Assembly (NCBI GenBank): GCA_037176845.1
Contig: JAYKXP010000008.1
Coordinates: forward strand, 186,001-250,000
Source of the DNA: Paramarasmius palmivorus
Lineage: Eukaryota > Basidiomycota > Agaricomycetes > Agaricales > Marasmiaceae
Length of the DNA stretch: 64,000 nt
Direction of reading: 5' to 3'
Under the pieces are notes generated by a model that worked only from the letters and a program-made list of their open reading frames with translations, was not told the origin of the DNA and searched no databases. Positions 34,080 to 46,616 of the stretch are shown piece by piece (position 1 is the first letter of the stretch; every line of letters starts with the position of its first letter). Position numbers and translations under genes: made by a program.

Positions 34080-37000
34080 TCATAATGTGCTAAGATACTC
34101 ACTATACTCGTTCACATCATGACGATATACACTCAACTCCCATCTTTCCTGTCGCATATTCAGCACACGTTGTCGAGACATGCGCCATCGAACTGTAGTC
34201 TTCCCCACGGCAAGCTGATCGACCACCGTGACAATGTATACATCCCCTTTCTTGACGTTGCGTCCTTCAATGATGTCAGGGATTGTATACTTATCAGGTT
34301 GGTGACCTTTTCTGTGGAATACCAGCATCAACACGGGATGGAAACCATGTCCTAGCGACATCGTCATGAAGCCAAAGAGTGGCGCAGGAGCTTCAAGGAT
34401 AGTAATATCTGCGGCTGTGCGAGCGAAATCGTCCGGTAGTTGTAGGGGGAAGGGGAAAACTTCATATGACAAAGCTAGTAAGGTTTCAAATTCGAATTTC
34501 CAGGGATCGAGATTGAGTTTCCTTGCGGGGCCACGCCTTCCCTTGAAGCTCATTGGAATCGGTGCGTGTCCACGGTATTCAACCACCTCCGTAGTCAATT
34601 GATCGTGAAGCACGGCGTACAAATAGTCGGAAAGCCAGTGGGAGGGATACCCAATTTCGCAAAGACGAATTAGTAGGTGCACAAACATGGCTACCGTGTG
34701 CGGATACTGCACACGAACTCTCATATCCCGGCCGGCATTCCCCGCAGCAATGATACCAAGTAAAACTCGAGTGAGCCATTCATCGAGTTCGATGCGGGAC
34801 GGGAGTTGTTCAACATGCAAGGGTATAGGTTGATGACCGTGTGCGTATTCTGTCACTCCATAGAGAGGAGTCATAGAGATTATGCGTCCGGCAAAGAAGC
34901 GTTCAAACTCCTTACAATCGAGATGACTGTAACTGCGGGAGTGAGGTTTAGTTGCGTATACTGCGCTGACTTCTGCTGAACACTCACTTAAAGACATAAT
35001 GGTCACCCGATTCCCAAAGACTGGTGTTGTATAGACAATTGCCGGCGATCGAAGCATAATCACTGTTCTGTAGACTGGGAATAGTGAGCGTAGCAATAGC
35101 AAGAGGTCCTCCGATGTAATCTCTGCCTTTCCGTTAGCAATGTTGCCTCGAGATGGTAGTATGCATCCCAACTCACGGTATGTTGCTCAACCACATACGT
35201 GTGTACTGCCGCGGAAACTCTGGGGGTCTGTCGTTGGCATCATCACCATTTCGCATCTTTATCAATTCGCCGTTGTATTCTCCCAGTAGGACTTCAAGCT
35301 TGACGTGCCCTGATAATTTTGCGAGGGCTGCGTTCACCGCATCGAAGAAAATCGAGCTGATTGAGTATGACGGACAGTCACGGCCAATTGTGCTGGTTTC
35401 ATACAGACTCATTCTATCGTTAAAGTGATCAATCTGGATCATGTTCCCGACGCTGTTGATATCCGTTGTCATATCCACTTTGGCTTTGGACTGAGCAAGC
35501 TGTTAGCAGTCTGTTATTGGGAACTGCAGTAGGGATGCTTGCCTCGAGAGTGACATTCGGTTTCCAAGTCTTCAATATATGAGTATGGACATCGGAGGCA
35601 ACCTGGAATTCGAGGTCAGATTGAACTAGACAAATCAAACCCGACCTTACATCATCTGAAATCTCTTTGCTCAGATTCTCCCACAGATTGTCCAGGCTAA
35701 CGTGCTCAGTCGAACGCAGCACGGATGGCGGGATAAACGTAGGAAAGAGCCTAGCAAGAAAAAGACCCTCCTCCCCATAATCCATCGCTTCAGATCCCTG
35801 GCTGGCGTGGATTGAAAGGACACGTTCAACAAGCAGCTTTCGTGCAGCAGCAAGCCACCTTTCTCGCTTTCGCGGTTGATCCAGGCCTGGACACAAATAA
35901 TCTTCATCCTGTGCCACTTCGATGACTTGCTCGTCCGTCAAGCCTTGAATGTCTCTCTCTACCTCCGCGCGGCGTTCTCGCTTCAGATCTTCTAGCCGTG
36001 TGCGAAAACTAGAAGATGCACTCGGACTGTTGAGGATAGCATTCGAAGACTTGTTTTCTTGATTACGCTGATAGTCTTTTAGTATGCTTCTGGTTGTGAA
36101 GTGTTTCGGAGTAGGCGAAGTCCAAAAATCGAGCGCCTTGACAATGGCAGGAATGGAGGATGGTGCGACATAAAGCCAACTGGGAAGCTGTGGGGGTGTT
36201 TGAAGGAGCTTCGTTTTCAGAGATTTCATTGTCTGGTTCAATCTGTCATAGCGTCGGCAATTGGAGAACCCCAAGTGAAGAAAGACTTACTGCACAGAGC
36301 AATACTGGGGCATCAACAAACCCATCCATGTGCATAAAATTGTCATCTTGAGTTCGGCTTCTCTTCTCGCATCGTTGTGTGCCTGCGCAATTTCGTCAAG
36401 AAGAGAAAAGAGACAGAGATCCCGCGCAAGCGCTTGGGGATGGATGTCGTTCAAAGTGAAATGAACATTTAGAGCCTGTCTTTTTTCTTCTGATAACTTG
36501 TCTTGTAACTGGCTGAGTCCAATGATACTGGCAAATACGTGGCGAGCATCACCAACACCTGCAAAGAAGATCGCGATGCGCTCAAGCTCTTTGATCGACA
36601 TGAGGTGAAGATTTAAAGGTCGCTTCAGTTCGTCCTCCGGACCCCAGTCGTCCAGGATCGACATGAGTTCATCGTGGCCAACCTAAGAGGGATCAATAGT
36701 AATACAATATAAACATTCTGAACGGCTCACCGCATAAAACTCGACGTCCGGTTGGCTGAATAACACATTCAATCAGCAATTCTTGATAAGGAGCAGAAAA
36801 CTCACGGGCATCTCTTTCGGATGGGTATGGAAGCCAAACGTTTCCGTGCCTCCTCACATCCCGACTTTACGCGTTCCATGTCCTTTTCAACGCGTCTCCA
36901 TTCCTTCCACGCACGTTCGCACTCTGGGGCACTGCTTTGAAGTTCAGATAGTTCGTGGATGAGATTTTCATGCTCGACGAGAATTTCGGGAGACAATGTG

Positions 37001-37391
37001 CCACTCCGACTGGCCAAGGAAAGAGATCTGGCCAGACGCGTGGAAAGTTTTGGAAGTAATTTGTCTCTAGTTGGATCATCCAGAATTTTGGTGTGGGACC
37101 GAGCGACGGCTCTGATGGTGTCAATGTACTTCGCTTGCTCAAATAACGCAGCACTGAGGTTCGATGGGTAGAACGGATCCAAAGGATTAATCTGCTCAGC
37201 CTATGAATTACTGTTAGCCTACTGGATATAGACAAAGAAAACCAGCATCACTTTTGAATATAGTTCCTCCGCCCTGAGTTTTTCGCAGGTTTTAGCGTCG
37301 ACACTTTATTTGGTATCAAAACTACGTACCTTGAGAAAGAGCAACCCTTGAAGGCCTTGTTTCCTTCATCTTTGAGCTGGGGTGCACTCAT
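34080..37391 (-). CDS. TPR-DUF4470 protein
   Basis: Member of a family expanded in basidiomycetes; function not established. The start at 37391 gives MSAPQLKDEGNKAFKG, a TPR-like first helix. Short exons continue RAEELYSK-AEQINPLDPFYPSN and LSAALFEQAKYIDTIRAVAR. A coiled-coil stretch (EWRRVEKDMERVKSGCEEAR) leads to DUF4470: LNLHLMSIKELERIAIFFAG, DARHVFASIIGLSQL and ALNVHFTLNDIHPQALARDL. The large C-terminal part has LEDLKRERRAEVERDIQGL, SIFFDAVNAALAKLSGHVKL and PVFGNRVTIMSLSECSAE. The end (RHDVNEYSEYLSTL) lies at 34080. I do not see a MYND finger, which many relatives have. It converges with the SAC gene (263 bp). Confidence 0.85.
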
Positions 37392-39374
37392 CTCAGTCTC
37401 TACTATGAAATCGAGCTTTAGCTAGGAAGGTTCTGGCAAGGGTGAAACGAGGCCTCTGGAATTGCAAGAAAAGTTGGAAATGGTCATGTGACAGCCATGC
37501 ACCCTCTCTCTCTGCCACATCGTCACTGTGCAAAGTCGTTTTCAGTCCATCAATCGGGATACCAGAGACTGTTTTTCAGAGGAAACCAGGTCTAGAGCAA
37601 AGAAAAAGACGCGGAAACCCAACCAACAACGAGCGCCGGCAGATTCCGACCGCTCTAAGTTTCTCGACGCGATCGCTGGCATTGTCCTCTTCAATGACCT
37701 CTTCCGAGCGGTTGTGCTTTTAGCTGGCCAAACCATGGAATGGTAGAAAGGTGGGCTATTCTCATCAAATTTGGCTCACCGTTTGACTGTCCTTTCAGAT
37801 CTCCCATGTGCAAACCCGACGTTTGACCCTTTTGGCCTACATTGAGAACATGTCTATCCTTGGTTGATACATCTCATGGTGACCCGGATGATCCTAGCTC
37901 GGTGGATAAACTCCGTTGTCCTTGTCACCAGGTGCGTCAAAACCTTCTAGGAATGATGGAACAACGATTCTGATAACTCGGCGCAGGACCAGCTCTGAAT
38001 ACCTGTGCTATTTCGACGAGCAAACCATTCAATTGCGCCATGAGGATCTTTGCCTTGGAAGAGCTATACATTGATATCGCCGGGACTCAATCCATTGATT
38101 CTTCGCGGGAGCCCTCAACCACGGCGTCCGTGTCATTTTTCAGCTCGATCTCCAGAATGACTTGGACTCCTGTATGCATTCCCGAAGGTCGCCGCAAGGC
38201 ATGTTACGTGCACGGCGGTGTCAGGTCAGGGCACAACCTGGGCTTAAGGGGCCGTATCGTCTAGGCAGGGACGAGGGGATGAGTGAAATAGTACATATAT
38301 GCTCTTCCATGCTGCAATGCTTTCCATCCAGCAACATATCGAGGATCCCAATTGCTTGCGGAGGACCAGGTTTGCGATGGGTTCGCTTCAGCAGAGCTTC
38401 TCTTTCGATTTCGAAGACCTACTTAAGTATTGATCTCCCAGGCGCACCGGCGACTTTTTAGCGGTCTCTAAGCTGAACGTCATCGCTTCCCATAATACGT
38501 GATGGACGTACATACTTACAGCTACGTACAAGTCTCTACATCATTGGGCGAGTTGGAGTCAACGTTCCGTAATTCACCATTCAACGCGGACTCGGAACCG
38601 GTGGCTTCGAGGCTGCCTCTCTGGATTGTGTCGTGTCGAACGTTCATCGACGTTCATGCATAATCGCATGCGGCGGCACGGCTCGGGTGCCCCGAAGATT
38701 CGGGTGTATTTGTTTCCCACTCCAGAGTGGAAAAGCAACCGTATGATTGGAAGCCCGGTCTTGGTATGGAATTATATTATGATGGTGGCTGAATATTTAA
38801 GTGCGCATGATCGCTTGGCGACCGACGCGCACCTCTGTCAATCCCCCATTGGGGTGTCGAATATTGTATATGCTTTCCATAGAAAAGCAAAGCAACGAAC
38901 AGAGGTGAACGAAGTGTTGGCATTGTGGAGAACAGTCATGGCGCATATGAAACTGATACAGGGAAATCAATTCCATTTAGGCGAGAGAAGTCAACATTTT
39001 GATTGGCGACAAACAGCATGTAGTTCGGCATTTGGTTTTGTTGGACAGGAAACTTGAAAGATAAGGAGGCGAGAGGGAGACAAATATGGCTTGCTATGTG
39101 TCTTGCGAACAAGAAGGCCAATTCAGCTAGCATGTTAGGATCGCTATGTCGAACAAAAGGCGGGCACTAGGCAAGAAATGGAAAGGTGGTGTATGTGGCA
39201 ACCGACTAAGTATGGTTGATATGCGAACACGATCAATCTCGGGTGATCGACGCGTGGCGGTTTGTTATTTTTCCAAATTTTCCAATTTCGAATTTTGTTG
39301 TGTTTGTATTTGGGGGTACCAAGCGATAGCAGAAACGCTTGCTGCTCCGTCCACGACCGCCACGACCAACCAGG
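37392..39374. other. 2 kb divergent intergenic region with possible decayed coding sequence
   Basis: This separates two divergent genes. On the plus strand several pieces read as protein but are interrupted by stops and frame changes: SKFLDAIAGIVLFNDLFRAV (about 37660-37720), then after a plausible intron DLPCANPTFDPFG. Further on come SEYLCYFDEQTIQLRHEDL (about 37995-38055) and IQQHIEDPNCLRRTRFAMG (about 38325-38385). I do not recognise the family. The 143-residue open frame at 38626-39057 has no recognisable features. The region may be a dead gene, or merely promoter sequence. Confidence 0.3.
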
Positions 39375-41801
39375 ATGATGGCCCTCGCTCCCCCCAGCGA
39401 GCCCCAAGGTCGCATTTCTCAACTGTTGCCGACTGTCAAATGCTCCAACTGCAACGACCCTGTTCCTCTGGCTGAACTTGGTGAACACCAGTGCCGTGCT
39501 CAACCTCCAGTTCCCGATCTCCCAAAACCTTCAGTTTCACCCTCTCAGGCTACCAACCTGTTACCACAGAGACTTCAGCATCTAGCAAACTCTCCTCCAC
39601 GATCATCCTCTCATGATTTCGCACCTCCCCGTACCTCGCCTGATGCGTTTCAGGGACCTTCATCTGTTCGAGGGAGCCAAGCACCGTCCATCTCTACGTT
39701 ACGGACTCGATCGACTTCAAGTGCCTCATCTACTTTGGAACGGATCCCTTCCCCACCCCGTCCCTCATTTTCTTCACCAAGGGATTCGTCGGTTTCATTT
39801 TATACATCTACATCTTCCTCGTCACCATCACCATCACCTTCTCCCTTGCACGTTGCTCATACTTCATTTGCTTCTCTCCATAGTAATAGGGACCCTTTCG
39901 TGAGGTCACCTCCGGCTCACACGGCGCAACCTTCCTATTCATCTACCAACGAATCCCCTACTTCACCTCGCCGCTTTCCTCACACACATCAAGCGAATCC
40001 GTCTTATGCTTCAACCATGTCTTCTGCCCCAATAGCTATCCCTAGATCACCCCAAACACCTGTTCCACACCCATTATCCATGTCAGTTCCGCGAAGCCCT
40101 GAGCCTGACACAGTGATAGGAGGTGAAGCCGGTATGGCTGGTGTAGGTCGACGAGGATTTGCCGCTGCAGCACAGGCGGCGTTATTCATTGTCCCGTCCC
40201 AAGTGGGCTCAACTCTTCGCCCCAATGCTCCCCAGTTCCTGGATATTGTCGCTGCTCAGCGAAGTAAGTAATCAATATCTGTGTTCTACATATACTAAAA
40301 TCCTATACTTTACAGCCAACGGAACACCACCATTGACCTCAGGCTCACACTCCCCCGGCTTCTCACCCATCTCCTCTTCTCCCCTGTCCCCCCGGACTCC
40401 AGACGTGCTCACGCCTGGCGTAGCTCCAGCCTTCTCCGATGGTAGCAAGACACCTCAAGGCCGTATGTCTCCCGCAGGCGACCTCGCACCGGAGTCTTCT
40501 AAAGAATTCACCAACTCACGACATGGACCCACCGATTCCATCAGCTCGCAATCGTCTTACGGCCTCGCATACGCAGATTCTAGTGAATACGATGACCAGG
40601 ATGACGAAGACATGCGAGAACTCATGAGAAGAAGTAACTCGGCGAGGATGAGCCGGAGTTTAAGCCGGAAGAGTCTGAAAGGGAAGGAGCCTGCGCCACC
40701 AGTACCAGCAGTTCCTTCAATGCCACATCACAACAAGAACTCGGCATCGATATCTTCCCAGAGAACTGTTGATGGGAAAGAGAACAGTGCTCTGTCTGCA
40801 TCCCCGGATGAAGAGAAGCAGCAGATTTCTTTCACGTTACGTGATGAAGGATTTTCTCCTACGACTTCCAAGTTTCCCCAGACGCCGACATCACCACCAG
40901 CTAAAGGGGCACCTCTCAGAAGTAACACTGTACAGGGCGTGGGCTACACATCGCCGAAGAGCGAAATACCGAAGTTACCCGCTCGGTCAAATACAGAGCG
41001 AGGGAGTACGGAAAAGGGGGTAGAACGTAAAAAGAGAAGTAAGACCTGCGTGCGTTGCGAGAAGCGCATAGAGGACGGTAGATGGATACAGGTTGACAGT
41101 GGAAGCGTTCTTTGTGAACGATGCTGGAAAACAATGTATTTGCCCAAGGTTAGTCTCGTGCTTTCCTCGCCTTTGCAACTGTTACTCAAATTTACCTAGT
41201 GCCGGAGGTGTAACCTCCCCATTGAAAAGCATGCTGTCTCATCTTCCGATGGCCAGCTCAAAGGCAAATACCACAAGGACTGTTTCAACTGCCACACCTG
41301 CCATGTAAGTGTCTACCCCTGTTTCTTTTGCCAAAGTCTAACTTGTTTCATTAGAAACCGTTCCCGAACAAGACGTTTTATGTTTACGAGGGCAAACCCT
41401 TCTGTGCGTATCATTACCACGAAGCCAACCGTTCGCTTTGTGCCGCGCCTACATGCGGGCAACCCATCGAGGGACCTTGTGCCGTATCGCATACAGGATT
41501 ACGGTACCACCCTGAACACATGTTGTGCGAGTATCCTGGTGCTCCGATGTGCCAGGAAAGACTCACCGAATACTGGGAAATCGATGGTCGGATGCTTTGC
41601 GAGAAGCATGCCAAGAGGGCGAGTCAAGGTGTCTTTGGCCTATACGGATATGGAGACGATGATGACGATTTGTCCCATTATGGTGACGACGACGACGATG
41701 TCGACGACAGCTGGGAAGACAGAAAGGGATTGAAAAGGGTTACCATGTTTATCGATCTTGGTGGTCGAGGTTCGGGTATCGAGGGAAGCGATTTACGGTG
41801 A
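39375..41801 (+). CDS. LIM-domain protein (paxillin-like Pxl1 group)
   Basis: Probable cytoskeletal/polarity scaffold. The start at 39375 (MMALAPPSEPQGRISQ) precedes KCSNCNDPVPLAELGEHQC, a small zinc-binding motif with Cys-Cys-His-Cys spacing. About 450 residues of Ser/Pro-rich disordered sequence follow (for example STSSSSPSPSPSP), with RSNSARMSRSLSRKSLKGK. The C-terminal LIM region begins CVRCEKRIEDGRWIQVD with VLCERCWK and LPKCRRCNLPIEKHAV. It continues KGKYHKDCFNCHTCHKPF, FCAYHYHEANRSLCAAPTCG and EYWEIDGRMLCEKHAKRA. Cys/His spacing supports at least two LIM modules. The end is very acidic (YGDDDDDLSHYGDDDDDVD). Three introns. The assignment to Pxl1 rests on the N-terminal motif plus C-terminal LIMs and is tentative. 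Confidence 0.85.
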
Positions 41802-42254
41802 AGAAGCCGGAAGCTTTTAGCCTCCCAGCCTCACCTCTTCTTTCTTTGTGGGTTTTGAGCTATCCGTTGGACAGTTGGTACCGGGATATCTTCATATGCA
41901 TTGACTCTATCTTTATTAACTCATTTGGAACTTTTAATCATTTGCTGTACTTATACCGCTTCATCTTTCTTTTTTGCGACCCCTATGCAACCCTTACTAC
42001 CCACTTAATGAATACCCCTGGACTATGCAGCTTTCGCACTTACGTTCTTTTTAGGACATTTCAAAAGATACTTTCATTTTCTATCTGTCATTCGTTTGAA
42101 ACCTCTCCACTCGTTGAAGTGTAATATTACATTTTCTTTCGACCTGTACATTTCTTGGGATTTGTGTGCGTCAGAGTTCAAGTGGTCAACTTGGCATTGA
42201 TATTGAAGTTGAACAGGGGCTCAACAGACCATATTCCACTGCAGTGAGTGGATT

Positions 42255-42272
42255 CTGTTTCAGGAGAAACAG
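42255..42272. repeat. Short inverted repeat (hairpin)
   Basis: CTGTTTC and GAAACAG are separated by four bases, making a perfect 7-bp stem. The GTTTC/GAAAC core recurs in the palindrome at 42436. Confidence 0.6.
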
Positions 42273-42374
42273 GATAGGATAAAAATGATGTTCGGTTTGC
42301 GAGAAAAGATTCAGAATATTTGCTCCCGGGCCGGCGATCCGGACTGTCGTATAAGGCAATTCCTTTGATCTTTT

Positions 42375-42403
42375 TCGAGCAAAGATCTTTCATTTTTGCT
42401 CGA
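42375..42403. repeat. Inverted repeat, 9-bp arms
   Basis: TCGAGCAAA (42375-42383) and TTTGCTCGA (42395-42403) are exact inverse complements with an 11-base loop. Confidence 0.6.
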
Positions 42404-42435
42404 CTAAGTAACTCATCATCATCTTTGTCGGGTGC

Positions 42436-42451
42436 TGTTTCTGCAGAAACA
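42436..42451. repeat. Perfect 16-bp palindrome
   Basis: TGTTTCTGCAGAAACA reads the same on both strands. It lies 180 bp from the related hairpin at 42255. Confidence 0.65.
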
Positions 42452-42562
42452 CGCTGCAGTGTTCGCAACCGCAGTTTTCAAAAGCGTGACGTCACGCGTG
42501 ATGCCTTTTTTGAAAATTTTCTGAGTCCATCCCTTGTGGGATGTGTATTTAGTGGAGCTGTG

Positions 42563-42582
42563 TATCTATCTATCTATCTATC
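42563..42582. repeat. (TATC)5 microsatellite
   Basis: Five uninterrupted TATC units. Likely length-variable between strains. Confidence 0.85.
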
Positions 42583-43129
42583 ATACTGGATGCGTCACGA
42601 GCTCACGACGCATCGAGCCTCCCCTGCTTTTTTCTGTTGAACCAAACGAAAACCAATAATCTTGCGCCGCTCCTGAGCCTCTTCCTCCTCCCGTTCAATT
42701 ATATTTGCTTATAGTGCTTTGGTATGGGGTGCGACGTTCCATATTTTAAAAGTATGTAGTACGAGCCAGAGGTGGACATGCAGGGGAAACGGCGTACGTT
42801 CAACAAAAATGCTGAGCATGTGCTGCAACGTGATTTGGTTCTCGGAATACTCCGGGGCCCTCGAATTTTGGCTAAAAAAAAGCGTTGCGAATATGGTCTA
42901 ACCGTCTAACGCACTCAGCTCACTGTAGCGTGAGACTTGCGAAATTCGAATTAGGAAGCAAGCGTGATCGTCGTTGCCCTGTAACTTGCAACGAACATGA
43001 AGGATGTCGCTACTTGAACGTTGAACCTTCGTTTGGTGCGTGCTTTCCAGATGAAGCAACGCTGATAGTCTTACCGCATTTCTCCGCATAGTACACTCGC
43101 CATTTCATCATAATCTTCACACCGACTCG

Positions 43130-43990
43130 GTTATGCCCCTTCACCTGGGAAAATCGATCGTGATATTCAAGGAGAATATTTAGAGGCGAAACGAGATAGA
43201 CTCCCAAGCTTTGTCGACGAACACTGCGCCCTGCAATCTTTTGTCGCTCAGTCGTTGGAACCAATGACTTGCAAGCTCAGGCCTCAGGCATGGACACTCT
43301 TCAGATACAACGATCCCACAGGTGCACCCACCGCCTCGTTGCGAATGCGTTGATTCCTTCAGTCCTCCCATCCGCTGGGGACAATTTGACAGAAAATTCC
43401 ATAGGCCCCCTTCCATCACCCCTTCCATCGCCTCACATGTCCCTCATCAACTGGAGCCAAGTCAATAATTGACGCCCACATAAGCGGGGACGGTGGCCGA
43501 CTTCCAAGAAGTCTCTGCAGAGGCACAGATGTGGCACTCTCCCATATCGGCTTTGCAAAGTCCACAGGGCATAGTACTCCCGGCTTCTGTATTTAAAAAG
43601 TTGTTCGATGCCCGTTTTGGTCCTGTTGAACCTCATGAACACCTACTGGAACAAGCCCTAACACCCCAGATCTTGGGCGTCAACCTCAGAAGTTTCCTCC
43701 GCCAAGGTCACTCTTGGGTAAGTCACAACGCCATCCGAAACTAGGCACAGTGAGTGACGCCAGAACTGCCATCCTGCAGTCGCGAGCTTTTCCAAGCCCT
43801 CACACCCACAGGTGAGAGCCTGAAGGACGTACTATGCCCGCGGCTCCCCGAATGATCATATTCAAGGCGCTCAAGAGTACTTAGATGCCGTCCAGCCAGT
43901 TCCCACAATATGTTGTGGCGACTGTCGAATTACTGAAAGCCGACTGGTATTGGAGGCCGAGGGCTATTGATGTGTTCGAAACGGATCTAC
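43130..43990 (+). pseudogene. Eroded F-box-family relic (central and C-terminal part)
   Basis: Not translatable in one frame. Several blocks match the F-box subfamily of 47.4-56.9 kb. SRELFQALTPTGESLKDVLC near 43780 parallels REFFHALTPT...LCPQL in the intact gene. VVATVELLKADW near 43920 parallels VVLPPEVL...ELLKE...DW. At the DNA level it is closest to the minus-strand relic at 50.7-51.8 kb; shared stretches include GTCTCTGCAGAGGC and AAAAAGTTGTTCGA. The N-terminal coiled coil and F-box could not be found upstream. Confidence 0.7.
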
Positions 43991-44971
43991 TTAATATACT
44001 TCTCATTTCGGTTCCGAATGTGCTTGAACTTGAATAAATAGATGTGATCGTGTGAATTGTTATTCTTGTTCTTCAACCTCACCGGTCTTACCTTGGACTT
44101 CGCTACCCAAATGTCAAATTCGTATTGAATTGTCTTCTAGGGCGCTTCAGCCTTCAGGGTGGAATACGACACGGTACGTGGCTAATGCGTGTAAGCGATC
44201 GACACATTCTCATCTCCTTCAGACTCTTCTCTTGAAACCATTTCAGAGAGAGCGAGTTCGGAAACGAAAACTCCGAGCCCCGTTTGGCTCATGATTTCAC
44301 GCAGCCTGGGTGGCTGCTCAGAGCCGGGTCAGTCCCGATTCCTGAGGCAAGATTTCGTTTCCGTTACTTGTCAGCCTGCGTCTTCTACGGGCCCAAACGT
44401 TCATCATGATTCATGTTACAGGATCCGGCTTGACCTCTGGTCTCTAGCAATACCCGTCTCGGAACAACTCTACGTCGAGCTACCACGAACTGCACTGATA
44501 GATCCTTCTGGATGTCACGCCCTCGCCGCATTGTGGCCTTAGATGACTCAACTCTATCGATATGACTGACGTTCGATGTTGGTTCAATTGTTGTTCGATT
44601 GACGCCACTATATCTGGGGCCTGAAGCTTGAAGGGCTTGGACTAGGAACTTAGCCCATTATGTTCTAGAAACGGCACATATATCTTCGCCAATGGTTCTT
44701 TGAACGAGACTTGACGCCCAATCTGAATTACTCCTCAGAGTAAGCACTCATATCCTCATTCCTTTTCCTTACTATTCTACTTAATAGATACTATTCTTCC
44801 ACAAGTGCCTTGGCACGTAAATGTTGGACCGGTTTGTTTCACCCTGACTCCGTCCAGCAAGCATGCATACGTTGCCGTAGTAGCATCGGACGGGTGAAAT
44901 GCTTCCATATATTTTAATTGGCGCTGAAAATTCTTTCTTCCCTTTCCCAGCCTTTCCCCCCTCTCAGCATC
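43991..44971. other. Intergenic stretch before the F-box-like gene
   Basis: Open frames at 44052-44294 and 44291-44542 show no recognisable domain and end at unrelated stops. Nothing supported, apart from the presumed promoter of the next gene. Confidence 0.45.
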
Positions 44972-46616
44972 ATGATCAAGCTCACAGAACTGCCATTCGA
45001 CATTCTCTTCGCAATAATCTCTCCGGTACGTCGTCCATCAGAAATCTATCCCGCTTGTGATACTAAATACTCTGGAATCATGACCATCATAACACGTGTA
45101 GCTCTCTAAACGAGAGATGAAGGCCGCGAGGGGAATTTGCAAGATGTTCAACAGCATCTTGGAGCCCCTCGTCTTTGTTCGCATCGTTTTTGATGCAGCA
45201 AATTCCAGACGGTTTACTTCCCAATTAAGAGACCTGGCCAAGGGGTGGACTCGGGCAGGGACGTATGCAAAGATCCTGGAGATACGTGCTCTGTCTGCGA
45301 AAGCCCCATCGCAAGCTGGTTCTGATTTGGACACTGAAGAAGACCCAAATGAGCTCGATGTAGCGATGGATTTTCTGGATATCGATGATCAAAACTTAAC
45401 CGGGCAGCTGTTATTTGATGCCGTTAGGTCGATGATTGGGCTTACCACCCTTGAGTAAGTCGAAGATATGTTGATGCGGCGGAATTTCATTGACAGAAGT
45501 TTTTCAGGTGGTATATGGAAGAGACTGACCCACCGTGGGCGGGCGGCGTCATTATGAACGCTCTGAGCACCGTCGATTCAATATCTAGCGTCAGTTTGCA
45601 TTTGCCTCCTCACGCATGGTTCGGAAACGCTGTACCTATAGCAGCCGGGCGCTTTAAAGGCCTGCAATGTCTTCAGGTCAGATGCATTGAGTCCGAAGTG
45701 CTTCTTTACGAAGTGATTGGTGCGATTAGAAATAGCCCAACCCTGGAGTTTTTGGATGTCGGTGTTGGGTTCAGCAGCAAGAATGGCAAAACAGAAGAAC
45801 AGCGATTCAATATTGATGAATTGTTCGATGGACTTTCCACACCCTTACCCTTGACTCGGTTGGCTCTGGAAGGATGGGAGATAAAATCAGCCGGGACCAT
45901 TGGCCGCCATCTAAAGACTCTCAAATTCCTCGAGGTCGAGGACTGCGCGATTACAAAGGCGTTCTGGGATTTTCTACGTGATGAGAGAATAAGCCTGGCA
46001 TCTATCCGCGTGAACGAGATCACCGGCTCCCTTCTCCATTATCTGGAAACATACTCGGGACCTGAGCGCCTTGACTTGCGTCTGCGCCACCCGCATATTC
46101 TCCCGCCCGAAGAAGTAGAGATTCTGGCGAAGAAGTTTTTCACGGAGGTATTGCCAACATATTCGGAAGTCTTGCATTCACTTTCAATCATACCGGAAAT
46201 AGAGAGTGCATGGTGTGTTGATATGGGCAATGTGAACTCGTTTTCTAGCTGTTCAAAACTAGTTGCCCTCTCCGTAATAATAAAGGACGACCCCGCCGAT
46301 AAAATTGTGGCAAGTGTCTTATATAAACTATGATGCCAAATTCTAACCGCCTCGATAGAACAGACTACTTGAAATCGTTGAAAAAGAACTTACCCATCTC
46401 AAAACCCTCACGTTGAATCGGGCAGAGCGAATTCCAGGAGGAGGAAGAGGAGCACAACCAGCACGAAGAGGGAGAGGAACATACGGGAGGATTCAAGCAA
46501 CTGTGACGCGATATCGCTGCCAGCTTGACATACCCAGAAGTGATTTGACGGTGTTTGTGGGACGAGTAGCATACAGGGTGGATGGAGAGTTTTTTCGTAC
46601 GATCAGAAATAGGTGA
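44972..46616 (+). CDS. F-box-like/LRR-type protein (distinct subfamily)
   Basis: Probable substrate adaptor of an SCF ubiquitin ligase, judged from an F-box-like start and a leucine-rich body. Start MIKLTELPFDILFAIISP at 44972. An intron at about 45026-45110 joins to LSKREMKAARGICKMFNS, giving a 40-residue F-box-like helix set. The body contains leucine-rich strands such as FKGLQCLQVRCIESEVLLY, SPTLEFLDVGVGFSSKN, PLTRLALEGWEIKSAG and HLKTLKFLEVEDCAITK. A final exon after 46.36 kb holds RLLEIVEKELTHLKTLTLN and ends IRNR. It lacks the coiled coil that opens its neighbours, so it belongs to another F-box group. Three introns. No frame lesions seen. Confidence 0.72.

Larger units (their letters stand above)
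41802..43129. other. Gene-poor region downstream of the LIM gene
   Basis: A/T-rich 3' flank (41.8-42.2 kb), then a 200-bp stretch with three inverted repeats and a tetranucleotide microsatellite, listed separately. Between 42.6 and 43.1 kb I see no convincing gene. The sequence leads into an F-box relic. Confidence 0.5.

Noticed and set aside
38626..39057. 143-residue plus frame as a gene
   Set aside because: No domain, no supporting exons, odd composition; kept only as part of the intergenic note.
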